DNA of 6,259 nucleotides from Bacteriovoracaceae bacterium UBA2394 (lineage in GTDB: Bacteria > Bdellovibrionota > UBA2394): positions 8,768 through 15,026 of the forward strand of contig DDSI01000107.1 in assembly GCA_002343335.1 (NCBI GenBank), in the 5' to 3' direction. A model generated the notes under the pieces. The model was not told the origin of the DNA and made no database searches. It was given only the letters and a program-made list of their open reading frames with translations. Position numbers and translations under genes: made by a program. Positions 1 to 5,757 of this stretch are shown here, piece by piece (within the stretch, counting starts at the first letter, position 1; each line of letters starts with the position of its first letter).

Positions 1-469
1 CTCTTTGAACTCCATCCGCAGTCTCACTGGAGCTCTTTGGGATTGCTTCAAAAATTTTGGTGAGTTCCGCCCCATGCTCCTGCCAATACATCTCGAAGCG
101 CTCTTTCTTGAACTCTTGAAATAGTTTCAGGTCGTCCATCATGAGTCCCCCGAAAATCATCGAGGAAGGGAGGAGAAACAACATGAGCAAGGACAAACTT
201 ACAGAGCCAGTAGAGAGCCACTGCCAAGCGGTGAGCGAAACTAGGCCGAAAAAAATTAACAGACCTACTATGCGAAGAACATCGGCGGGGGTCCGGGCAT
301 ACTTGCGGTAAGTCTCAAGGGCGCTCTGTTTTAGATCAGTATTCGGATCATCCCGCTTCCATTGTGCGATAATTTTCTTCCCCATTTGATCTTGCGCGTG
401 AGAAATCGTTGGCCCGAAAAGGGAAAACAAAAATGGCAGAATTAACGCAAGTTTGCGCCAGACACTCAC
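1..469 (-). CDS. Unrecognised membrane protein, 5' part (C-terminus beyond the left edge)
   Basis: An open frame of 156 codons from a GTG at 469-467 to the window edge, with no stop. It starts with a short basic stretch (Trp4-Arg5-Lys6), a hydrophobic core at residues 7-18 and a possible signal-peptidase site after Ser-His-Ala25, so the N-terminus resembles a Sec signal peptide or signal anchor. A charged stretch (31-66) follows, then two hydrophobic segments at about 64-84 and 90-109, and a hydrophilic, charged tail from 112 to the edge. The start is uncertain: there is no Shine-Dalgarno sequence before the GTG, the frame stays open up to a TAA at 521-523 with TTG and CTG alternatives, and the first ATG (385-383) would remove the signal-like segment. 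It lies 109 bases downstream of the antitoxin-like gene on the same strand. I recognise no family. That it is coding is inferred from the long stop-free frame and the coherent membrane topology. Confidence 0.66.
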   Translation of the reverse strand, partial: MSVWRKLALILPFLFSLFGPTISHAQDQMGKKIIAQWKRDDPNTDLKQSALETYRKYARTPADVLRIVGLLIFFGLVSLTAWQWLSTGSVSLSLLMLFLLPSSMIFGGLMMDDLKLFQEFKKERFEMYWQEHGAELTKIFEAIPKSSSETADGVQR

Positions 470-578
470 ACCCCACTTAAAAAGCAAAGGTTGTGCCAGG
501 TTTGTGGCCAAAAAGATCAGTTATTTCAATATCTTAGAATCGATTTTGCAGAGAGTTGGGACAACCAGTTCCCGTTTT

Positions 579-791
579 TTACTTCGAGGGGGAGATTGTG
601 AGAATGCCGCCCTCGGCCGCAAACTTACGAAGGGTTAAATTGATAAGCGATTGGTAAGGAATTCCCTCTTTTGCCCCCAGCTTTTTGTAAAACTCCAACA
701 CGTCCAAATCTATCCGCAATGTCTTCTGAACTTTGTTAGGCTTTGAAAACTTTCCACGAATACCATTCTTAAAATTATATTCCTTCCTCAT
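579..791 (-). CDS. BrnA/CopG-like ribbon-helix-helix antitoxin, apparently orphan
   Basis: A 70-residue basic protein. The N-terminus (Lys3-Glu-Tyr-Asn-Phe, then Gly-Ile-Arg-Gly at 10-13) has the KxYDFxxGxRG style of BrnA-type antitoxins. Residues 23-29 (KTLRIDL) form the probable DNA-contacting beta strand and 30-58 the two helices of a ribbon-helix-helix fold, with the typical YQSLINLTLR stretch at 46-55. Family members dimerise, neutralise a toxin (BrnT in the classical pair) and repress their own promoter. I chose the ATG at 791-789 because AGGAAGGAAA lies 9 bases upstream and the conserved N-terminus begins there. The frame is open to a TTG at 839-837, but that start has no ribosome site and lies only about 14 bases after the predicted transcription start. 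No BrnT-like gene is visible: hisD is upstream and a membrane protein downstream. It could be an orphan antitoxin or a free-standing small repressor. Fold assignment is fairly sure; toxin partnership is unknown. Confidence 0.75.
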   Translation of the reverse strand: MRKEYNFKNGIRGKFSKPNKVQKTLRIDLDVLEFYKKLGAKEGIPYQSLINLTLRKFAAEGGILTISPSK

Positions 792-800
792 ATGATTTTC

Positions 801-810
801 TTTCCTTCCT
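801..810 (-). promoter_or_regulatory. Ribosome binding site of the antitoxin-like gene
   Basis: The minus strand reads AGGAAGGAAA, ending 9 bases before the ATG at 791-789. It decides this start over the in-frame TTG at 839-837, which has no such site. Confidence 0.7.
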
Positions 811-825
811 ACTCGCCTTGCGAGT
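811..825 (-). other. Small hairpin in the antitoxin leader
   Basis: ACTCGC and GCGAGT pair perfectly around a 3-base loop, directly next to the ribosome binding site. This would be a small stem in the 5' leader of the antitoxin-like mRNA. It may affect ribosome access or may be coincidental. Confidence 0.35.
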
Positions 826-845
826 TGAGTGGGTCCCAATCAAAC

Positions 846-865
846 TACAACGTAGCTACATTGTA
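846..865. promoter_or_regulatory. Near-perfect 20-base palindrome, probable antitoxin operator
   Basis: TACAACGTAGCTACATTGTA is symmetrical about 855/856. Nine of its ten base pairs match, and the core GTAGCTAC is perfect. It covers the predicted -10 box (860-865) and transcription start (about 853) of the ribbon-helix-helix gene. That position is expected for an operator through which the protein represses its own transcription. The symmetry is seen directly; protein binding is inferred. Confidence 0.6.
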
Positions 866-888
866 GGCCTATGTAAAACTTAGGCCAA
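860..888 (-). promoter_or_regulatory. Predicted sigma-70-type promoter of the antitoxin-like gene
   Basis: On the minus strand TTGGCC (888-883; 4 of 6 bases match TTGACA) is followed after exactly 17 bases by TACAAT (865-860; 5 of 6 match TATAAT). Transcription would start near 853, giving a leader of about 60 bases. The -35 box lies within the hairpin at the hisD end and the -10 box within the palindrome. TTTACA (877-872) is an alternative -35, but it pairs only with a poor -10. Confidence 0.5.
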
Positions 889-894
889 TAGGCC
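864..894 (+). repeat. Three direct copies of TAGGCC between hisD and the antitoxin promoter
   Basis: TAGGCC occurs at 864-869, 881-886 and 889-894; the first copy is part of the perfect palindrome TAGGCCTA (864-871). The cluster sits in the promoter spacer and -35 region, so the copies could be extra half-sites for a DNA-binding protein. Two of them also form the arms of the hairpin at the hisD end. Confidence 0.4.
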
Positions 895-898
895 CTAA
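874..898 (-). terminator. Possible weak terminator at the end of hisD
   Basis: On the minus strand TTAGGGCC (898-891) pairs with GGCCTAA (886-880) around a TATT loop, giving 7 pairs with one bulged G, followed by GTTTTA. The hairpin includes the hisD stop codon. The T run is short, so this is a weak intrinsic terminator at best. It is the only candidate for ending the rho-to-hisD transcript inside the window. Confidence 0.4.
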
Positions 899-2211
899 TC
901 CCCATCCGGAAGCCGCTTCCGGTACGACGCCTCGTGTGTGTGGAAGCCCTCTTCCTGAGAAAGCTCTACGGATTCCTGTTCAAAGCGCTCGAGCGCGGAC
1001 TGATCGAATTCCATCACCGTGAATCGGCGCACAAAAGAGGCGGGGCTCATGGAGAGCGAATAGGCCGCTGAGCCAAGTGTGGGCACGGTTCCCGAAGGCC
1101 CGCCGACAAGTTCAATACTCACGGGCGGTGTGAAATGACCGAGGAGAATGCTCCCGCATTTCTGAATTTGAGAAACGTAACTCGCCGCTTGATCGACGAC
1201 TAAACATAAAACGCCCGGCGCAATTTCATTCACGAGTTCGATGCCCTCATTGATCGACTTCGTTTTAAAAATGAGCGTGTGTTTTTCCAAACATTGCTGC
1301 GCACCCGTACGAGAGGAATCATCGCGTACTTGCGACAGAGCACGCGCCAATTCCTCCACCAACTTTTGCAACCATTTGGCATCGGATTGAAAAACGTAGA
1401 TCTCCGCTTCGGGATCGCGATCCGCGCGACCGATGATGTCCGCCGCCACCGACTCCACATTGGATGAAGAGTCGCATAAAAATGCTGTTTCTGAGGGGCC
1501 CGTCAATCCATCCGTTCCGACGACCGCGGATAATCGAACTTTCGCCACTGCAGTTCGGCCATTTCCAGAGCCTACAATTTTATCCACGGGAGCTTCGTTC
1601 TTCGTTCCGTACGCAAGCGCCGCGAGCGCACCCACACTTCCGGAGACCAAAATTTTATCGATGTCCAAAAGTTTTGCGGCGTAAAGGAGCGCAGGTTCCA
1701 CGAAAGGTTTTTCCAGTCGTGCTTTTGGCGGAGTTGCAACGATGAGTTCTTTCACGCCCGCCGTTCGTGCGGGAACCGCACACAAAATTAAAGTCGTAAA
1801 ATAATTCGCTCGCCCGCCTGGCACATAAATTCCCACGCGATCGAGAGGTCGCACTTGTGTGCCCCAGTAGACCCCGGCTTCTTCCTGGGTCGAAAATGAA
1901 TCCAACTTTAGTTCTTCTTGAAATCGCTGAACGCGCTCCACCGCATGATCGATGGCTTTTCGCACATCAGAAGGGACATGCTTATACGCTTTTTTGATAT
2001 GGCTTTCATCCACCCACAAATCACTTTCTTTCAACGTGACTTCGTCATGTTGTCTCGCCCAATCCACAAGCGCGATTTCGCGATGCTGCTGGTAATGCCC
2101 GAGTGCAATGTCGACTTCGGTGCCATACTCTGAAAACAATCGTTCTCGACGCTTGCCGAGATTCGCGAGCGCATTTTTAAATTCCGGCGTGCCCGAGGAA
2201 AGAACTTTCAT
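895..2211 (-). CDS. hisD: Histidinol dehydrogenase family protein with a degenerate active site
   Basis: A 438-residue protein of normal length for HisD, the zinc enzyme that oxidises L-histidinol to histidine with NAD. Family signatures remain: RPLDRVGIYVPGG (121-133, Tyr129), DKIVGSGN (210-217) and GPSE (238-241). Aligned to E. coli HisD from memory, key residues are changed: zinc ligands Gln259 and His262 become Arg262 and Arg265 (GRADRDP), Asp360 becomes Glu367, and only His419 seems kept (His426). The catalytic pair Glu326-His327 becomes Gly333-Val334 (NEIAPGVL), and His367 becomes Gly374. The frame is full length without a frameshift, which speaks against recent decay. Its ATG overlaps the murA stop (ATGA), indicating translational coupling. 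A dehydrogenase reaction seems unlikely; a binding, structural or different catalytic role is possible but unknown. The symbol denotes family membership only. Family is sure; function is not. Confidence 0.9.
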   Translation of the reverse strand: MKVLSSGTPEFKNALANLGKRRERLFSEYGTEVDIALGHYQQHREIALVDWARQHDEVTLKESDLWVDESHIKKAYKHVPSDVRKAIDHAVERVQRFQEELKLDSFSTQEEAGVYWGTQVRPLDRVGIYVPGGRANYFTTLILCAVPARTAGVKELIVATPPKARLEKPFVEPALLYAAKLLDIDKILVSGSVGALAALAYGTKNEAPVDKIVGSGNGRTAVAKVRLSAVVGTDGLTGPSETAFLCDSSSNVESVAADIIGRADRDPEAEIYVFQSDAKWLQKLVEELARALSQVRDDSSRTGAQQCLEKHTLIFKTKSINEGIELVNEIAPGVLCLVVDQAASYVSQIQKCGSILLGHFTPPVSIELVGGPSGTVPTLGSAAYSLSMSPASFVRRFTVMEFDQSALERFEQESVELSQEEGFHTHEASYRKRLPDGD

Positions 2212-3464
2212 TCTTTCTCTCTCCTCACCTTGGCGCCAACGGCATTTAATTTTTCTTCCAACTTCTCGTACCCGCGATCGAGGTGATACACGCGGCTCAC
2301 TTTGGTTTTTCCTTCCGCGGCCAAACCTGCGAGCACCAAACTCGCGGACGCGCGAAGATCCGATGCCATCACATGCGCCGCACTCAATTTCTCCACGCCT
2401 TCGATGACAGCCATGTTGCCCTTCACCTGAATTTGCGCGCCCATTCGACGAAGCTCCCCGACGTGACCAAACCGATTCTCAAAAACTTTTTCCGTGATCA
2501 TGCTCGGAGCGCCAGCAGGAGACGCAACCGTCAAGCAAGCCATGAACTGGGCCTGCGCATCGGTGGGAAATCCCGGAAAGGGCGCCGTTTCGATTTGAAT
2601 TGATTTTAATTTTCCAGACGGGGCCGTTAGTCGTACGTCATTCGCACCCTCCACCACTTCGCATCCCATCTCTCGAAAGCTTTGCAGCACAGCATTCATG
2701 GCGTTCGCCCGGTACGGAAAGCATCGAATGCTTCCACCTGTGATCGCGCCTGCACCCAAATAAGTGAGGAGCTGAATACGATCGGGTTGAATTTGCCAGG
2801 TCATCCCCTTCAAAGAATTCACACCGGTAATTTTAATCGTCGAGCTACCATGGCCTGTAATCTTGGCGCCCATCTTGATGAGTGCGTCGCACACTTCCGC
2901 CACCTCGGGCTCGCGCGCACAATTTTCCAACACAGTTTCGCCTTCCGCGAAAACGGCGGCGCTCACGAGATTGATCGTTCCTGTCACCGAGGGGAAATGC
3001 ATGACGAACTTGCAGCCCTTTAATTTTTTGCAACGCGCTTTGATGTAACCGCCTTCCAAATCGATAGTCGCCCCCATCGCCTGCAATCCTTTCAAATGGA
3101 TATCGACAGGGCGCTCACCAATCGCACATCCCCCGGGGAGCGAAACTTCAGCAGCGCCTGCACGCGCCAGCAGCGGACCCAACACCAAAATGGAAGCTCT
3201 CATTTTTTTCACTTCTTCATAGGGCGCAACCACGGAGGCGATCTTTGCGCATTGAAGAGCGCCCGAACTCAGTCGCTCCACGCCGAGACCTTTCAAAAGA
3301 CGCAACATGCTTCGCATATCGGCGACATCTGGAATGTTCGTAAAGTGAACCGGCTCTTCGGTGAGCAAGCTCAAACAGAGCAATGGAAGTGCTGCGTTTT
3401 TTGCAGAGGGAACTTCAACGTCCCCATTCAGGCGACTTCCGCCTTCAATTAAAAGACAATCCAT
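2208..3464 (-). CDS. murA: UDP-N-acetylglucosamine 1-carboxyvinyltransferase (MurA)
   Basis: A cytoplasmic enzyme that transfers enolpyruvate from PEP to UDP-GlcNAc, the first committed step of peptidoglycan synthesis. The 418 residues match the usual length. Key residues are present: Lys22 in SAKNAALP, the active-site cysteine Cys113 in LPGGCAIGERPVD (so fosfomycin sensitivity of the target is expected), Arg118, Asp302 in FPTDAQAQF, Asp369-Arg371 in SDLRASASL, and Arg397 in HLDRGYE. One oddity is PDRIQLLTY (227-235) where E. coli reads PDRIETGTF. The ATG lies 3 bases after the prmC stop; GGAGAG inside the end of prmC (3480-3475) serves as ribosome site. The TGA overlaps the ATG of the hisD homologue. 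I see no promoter of its own, so it probably depends on the upstream operon. Confidence 0.97.
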   Translation of the reverse strand: MDCLLIEGGSRLNGDVEVPSAKNAALPLLCLSLLTEEPVHFTNIPDVADMRSMLRLLKGLGVERLSSGALQCAKIASVVAPYEEVKKMRASILVLGPLLARAGAAEVSLPGGCAIGERPVDIHLKGLQAMGATIDLEGGYIKARCKKLKGCKFVMHFPSVTGTINLVSAAVFAEGETVLENCAREPEVAEVCDALIKMGAKITGHGSSTIKITGVNSLKGMTWQIQPDRIQLLTYLGAGAITGGSIRCFPYRANAMNAVLQSFREMGCEVVEGANDVRLTAPSGKLKSIQIETAPFPGFPTDAQAQFMACLTVASPAGAPSMITEKVFENRFGHVGELRRMGAQIQVKGNMAVIEGVEKLSAAHVMASDLRASASLVLAGLAAEGKTKVSRVYHLDRGYEKLEEKLNAVGAKVRREKE

Positions 3465-3467
3465 AGA

Positions 3468-4322
3468 CTAAAAACTCTCCACCCATCTCTCATGAAAGAG
3501 ATGAGGCCCATCATGCCACAGTCGTTCTGCCGCTTCGAGCGAAGAAAATAACTTCTCTGCTACCTGCACTCGCTGCGCTTCGCCATGCGTTTCAAACGCA
3601 ATAAGCGACTGCTCCGCGCGAGTTCCAAAAAAGTTCTCTTGTATTTTTAAAAAAGCGCGAAGGCCGTCTTCTCCGCCCGAGAGCGCAAGCACGGGCTCAT
3701 AATCTTGAATATCTCTGGATAATTGCGAGAGCTCCGCTCTCGGAATATACGGTGGGTTAGAAATCAAAATTGTCCAGGGCTCCACCCACTCCGTCTTTTC
3801 AAAATCAAATTTATGCACATTCACCGGCACCCGATGCTTTTCAATATTGCGCTTGGTGAGCGCCAACGCGTGATCAGAGATATCGAGCGCCATCACTCGA
3901 AAGCTTGGGCCTAAAATTTTGGATAATGTAACTGCAATGCAGCCCGATCCCGTGCCCACATCCAAAATCGTACCCGAAGAAAGCGAACGATCATCAATCC
4001 ACTGAAGCACACCTTCCACTAAACTTTCTGTCTCCGGTCGCGGAACAAGCACCTGCTTCCGAACATCCATAGCGAGCCCGAAGAATTCTTTCACACCTAA
4101 AATTAAGGCGATGGGCTCAAAGGCTAAGCGTCTCTGAACCATGGCTTCAAGCTGTTCAAGGTCTGTGGATGAAAGGGCACGATCGTCATGAATCAAAACC
4201 TCTTCGGATGTGAGGTTCAACAGATGCGCAATGAGCAGCCGCGCTTCAAGCGCGCTCCGACTGGAGTTTACTACCTTCAGCCGTTGAGTAAGATCTTGCA
4301 AAGCTTGACGGACGACCGTCAC
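3468..4322 (-). CDS. prmC: Peptide chain release factor N5-glutamine methyltransferase (PrmC/HemK)
   Basis: Methylates, using S-adenosylmethionine, the glutamine of the GGQ motif in release factors, which speeds peptide release on the ribosome. The 284 residues are typical. An N-terminal helical substrate-recognition domain (about 1-80) precedes the Rossmann methyltransferase domain. Visible motifs are VPRPETE (93-99), the SAM-binding DVGTGSG (121-127) and the catalytic NPPY (189-192), whose Asn and Pro backbone hold the target glutamine. The start is GTG at 4322-4320, overlapping the prfA TGA (GTGA), which suggests ribosomes pass from prfA to prmC. Its substrate RF1 is encoded just upstream, the common prfA-prmC arrangement. 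An older annotation of the family as HemK, a haem biosynthesis protein, is superseded. Confidence 0.96.
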   Translation of the reverse strand: MTVVRQALQDLTQRLKVVNSSRSALEARLLIAHLLNLTSEEVLIHDDRALSSTDLEQLEAMVQRRLAFEPIALILGVKEFFGLAMDVRKQVLVPRPETESLVEGVLQWIDDRSLSSGTILDVGTGSGCIAVTLSKILGPSFRVMALDISDHALALTKRNIEKHRVPVNVHKFDFEKTEWVEPWTILISNPPYIPRAELSQLSRDIQDYEPVLALSGGEDGLRAFLKIQENFFGTRAEQSLIAFETHGEAQRVQVAEKLFSSLEAAERLWHDGPHLFHERWVESF

Positions 4323-5386
4323 GCCGATTCCGCCAGCAGTTTCGTGTATTCATCTTGCTGAAGCGACATCACAATTTCGTCTAAGTCACCCTCCATCACC
4401 ATCGTCAATCGCTTCAAGGTGAGATTGATTCGGTGATCAGTCACTCGCTCCTGCGGGAAATTATAGGTGCGAATTCTTTCAGAGCGATCGCCCGTTCCTA
4501 CTTGGGCTTTTCTCTGTGCGGCTCGATCTTGATCATTCTTTTGAATCTGCGCATCGAGCAATCGAGTGCGAAGCACCTTCATGGCCTTTGCTTTATTTTT
4601 AATTTGCGAACGCTCGTCTTGGCAGATGACGACGGTATTGGTGGGAATGTGCACGACTCGCACTGCGGAGTCCGTAGTGTTCACACCTTGCCCGCCTTTT
4701 CCACCAGCGCGAAACACATCGATGCGAAGATCCTTCTCTTCAATTTTTACATCGGCCTCTGTGGCTTCCGGCATGATGGCCACGGTCACCGTGGAGGTAT
4801 GGATTCTTCCGCTGGCCTCTGTGCTTGGCACGCGCTGCACGCGATGCACTCCGGATTCATATTTCATATGCGTGTACGCGTCTTGGCCCTCGATGGAAGC
4901 CACCACTTCTTTGTAGCCACCCTTTTCCGCAAAGGATTCGCTCAGCACCTCGATGCGCCAACCATGTTTGGCAGCGTACTTAGAGTAGAGTCGAAGCAAG
5001 TCGCCCGCGAAGAGCGCGGCTTCTTCACCACCCGCACCTGCGCGAATTTCTAAGAAAATATTTTTTCCGGCGTGAGGATCTTTGGGCAGTAACTCGACGA
5101 GAATATCTCGCTCTAATTGAGGCAACTCTCGATTCAAATCGCCGAGCTCTTCTTCAGCGAGTCCCGCCATCTCTCCGCCTGCCTTTAACATCTCCTCGGC
5201 TTGGTCGCGCTGAGAGCTCTTTGCTAAATAAGCCCGGGCGAGATCGACGAGTTTATCCAACTGCGCACGCTCTTGCGAAAGTTCGCGAAAGAGATTCGCC
5301 TGCGAGATGACAGCCGCATCCGTCAGCTGATGAGTGAGATGCTCATAGCGATCCAGAGCTTTTTGAAGTCTTTCCTCGAGATTCAT
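4319..5386 (-). CDS. prfA: Peptide chain release factor 1 (RF1)
   Basis: Recognises UAA and UAG stop codons in the ribosomal A site and triggers release of the finished protein. Counting from the ATG at 5386 it has 355 residues, a normal length. A helical N-terminal domain is followed by RVQRVPSTEASGRIHTST, in which Pro187-Ser-Thr189 is the PxT codon-recognition motif typical of RF1 rather than RF2. The GGQ motif is at 231-233, followed by GVNTTDSAVR; Gln233 is the predicted PrmC target. The frame is open upstream to a TTG (5416-5414), but the family's usual N-terminus fits the ATG. The ATG has no good Shine-Dalgarno sequence and lies 16 bases after a long hairpin, so its initiation may be structured or regulated. 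It overlaps prmC by 4 bases at its 3' end. Confidence 0.97.
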   Translation of the reverse strand: MNLEERLQKALDRYEHLTHQLTDAAVISQANLFRELSQERAQLDKLVDLARAYLAKSSQRDQAEEMLKAGGEMAGLAEEELGDLNRELPQLERDILVELLPKDPHAGKNIFLEIRAGAGGEEAALFAGDLLRLYSKYAAKHGWRIEVLSESFAEKGGYKEVVASIEGQDAYTHMKYESGVHRVQRVPSTEASGRIHTSTVTVAIMPEATEADVKIEEKDLRIDVFRAGGKGGQGVNTTDSAVRVVHIPTNTVVICQDERSQIKNKAKAMKVLRTRLLDAQIQKNDQDRAAQRKAQVGTGDRSERIRTYNFPQERVTDHRINLTLKRLTMVMEGDLDEIVMSLQQDEYTKLLAESA

Positions 5387-5402
5387 TGGGGCCCACAAAT
5401 GA

Positions 5403-5435
5403 AATCGGCCGCCCAAGATCTTTGGACAGCCGATT
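5403..5435 (-). other. Long hairpin upstream of prfA
   Basis: In the transcript, AATCGGC (5435-5429) pairs with GCCGATT (5409-5403), continued inward by TGTCCAA with TTGGGCG, giving 14 consecutive pairs (two of them G-U) around a 5-base loop. It lies between the rpmE stop and the prfA ATG, 16 bases before that ATG, and contains the alternative in-frame TTG. Only short T stretches follow (TTTCATTTG), so I favour a processing, stability or translation-control element over a full terminator. Confidence 0.6.
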
Positions 5436-5458
5436 CCTCATTTTAAAATTTCGTTCAG

Positions 5459-5662
5459 CTAAGCTTTTTTAGCGTACTTCTTCTTGAACTTCTCGATGCG
5501 ACCTTCCGTATCCATCACGCGCACAGCACCCGTGTAAAACGGATGGCAAGCGCTGCAGATTTCCACGTGAATGGAAGCCTTCGTCGATCGGGTCACAAAT
5601 TCAGACCCGCAGTTGCAAACCACTTTGCAAGGGATGTAGCTGGGGTGAATATCTTTTCTCAT
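5459..5662 (-). CDS. rpmE: Ribosomal protein L31 (zinc-binding type)
   Basis: A 67-residue protein of the large ribosomal subunit, located at the bridge between subunits. The signatures KDIHPSY near the start and CSACHPFYTG in the middle are diagnostic of L31. Cys16, Cys18, Cys36 and Cys39 provide the zinc site, so this is the zinc-containing C+ form rather than the zinc-free paralogue made in zinc shortage. An additional Cys12 is present. The ATG at 5662 is preceded by AAGGAAGAAG, a reasonable ribosome site. It lies 95 bases downstream of rho and 72 bases upstream of prfA, an order seen in many bacteria. The upstream gap contains two hairpins that could form a leader for autoregulation, as known or predicted for L31 genes in other groups. 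Confidence 0.97.
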   Translation of the reverse strand: MRKDIHPSYIPCKVVCNCGSEFVTRSTKASIHVEICSACHPFYTGAVRVMDTEGRIEKFKKKYAKKA

Positions 5663-5684
5663 ACTTCTTCCTTTTCAAATATTC

Positions 5685-5708
5685 GTGGTGCGCTTCCGTC
5701 CAAACCAC
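5685..5708 (-). other. Inverted repeat in the rpmE leader
   Basis: GTGGT (5708-5704) and ACCAC (5689-5685) on the minus strand can pair around a 14-base loop, 22 bases before the rpmE ATG. It is short and could be chance. Together with the stronger hairpin at 5731-5757 it makes a structured leader possible. Confidence 0.3.
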
Positions 5709-5730
5709 CCTTTCTTCGACATTGGGTAGG

Positions 5731-5757
5731 TGATCTGCTGCGCACGCTCGCAGATCA
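5731..5757 (-). other. Hairpin directly after the rho stop codon
   Basis: TGATCTGC (5757-5750) and GCAGATCA (5738-5731) form a perfect 8-base stem around an 11-base loop, directly adjacent to the rho TAG. An alternative fold pairs CTGCG with CGCAG inside it. No T run follows (CCTACCC), so it is not a standard intrinsic terminator. It may protect the rho mRNA 3' end or belong to a leader of rpmE. Confidence 0.5.

Noticed and set aside
470..578. Possible promoter for the membrane protein gene (TTGAAA on the minus strand at about 530-525)
   Set aside because: The matching -10 at 17 bases (CACAAA) is poor, so I cannot support a promoter. The gap shows no other clear signal.
558..580. Plus-strand GGGA...TCCC stem followed by six T, resembling a terminator
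   Set aside because: The stem is only four pairs, and no plus-strand gene leads into it. In the minus direction the T run is on the wrong side for a terminator of the antitoxin gene.
453..638. A plus-strand open frame of 61 codons in the accessory stretch
   Set aside because: It overlaps the antitoxin-like gene and the start of the membrane protein gene on the other strand, lacks a ribosome site, and its translation shows no recognisable features.
792..839. Sixteen-residue extension of the antitoxin-like protein from a TTG codon
   Set aside because: It lacks a ribosome site and would begin about 14 bases after the predicted transcription start. The conserved BrnA-like N-terminus and a good ribosome site mark the ATG at 791.
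4433..5053. A 206-codon open frame on the plus strand inside prfA
   Set aside because: It lies entirely opposite the well-conserved RF1 gene, has no family features, and is the mirror of RF1 codon structure. The same holds for the other plus-strand open frames opposite hisD, murA, prmC and rho.
5387..5416. Ten-residue N-terminal extension of RF1 from a TTG codon
   Set aside because: No ribosome site precedes the TTG, it lies in the loop-side arm of the long hairpin, and the RF1 N-terminus and usual length fit the ATG at 5386.
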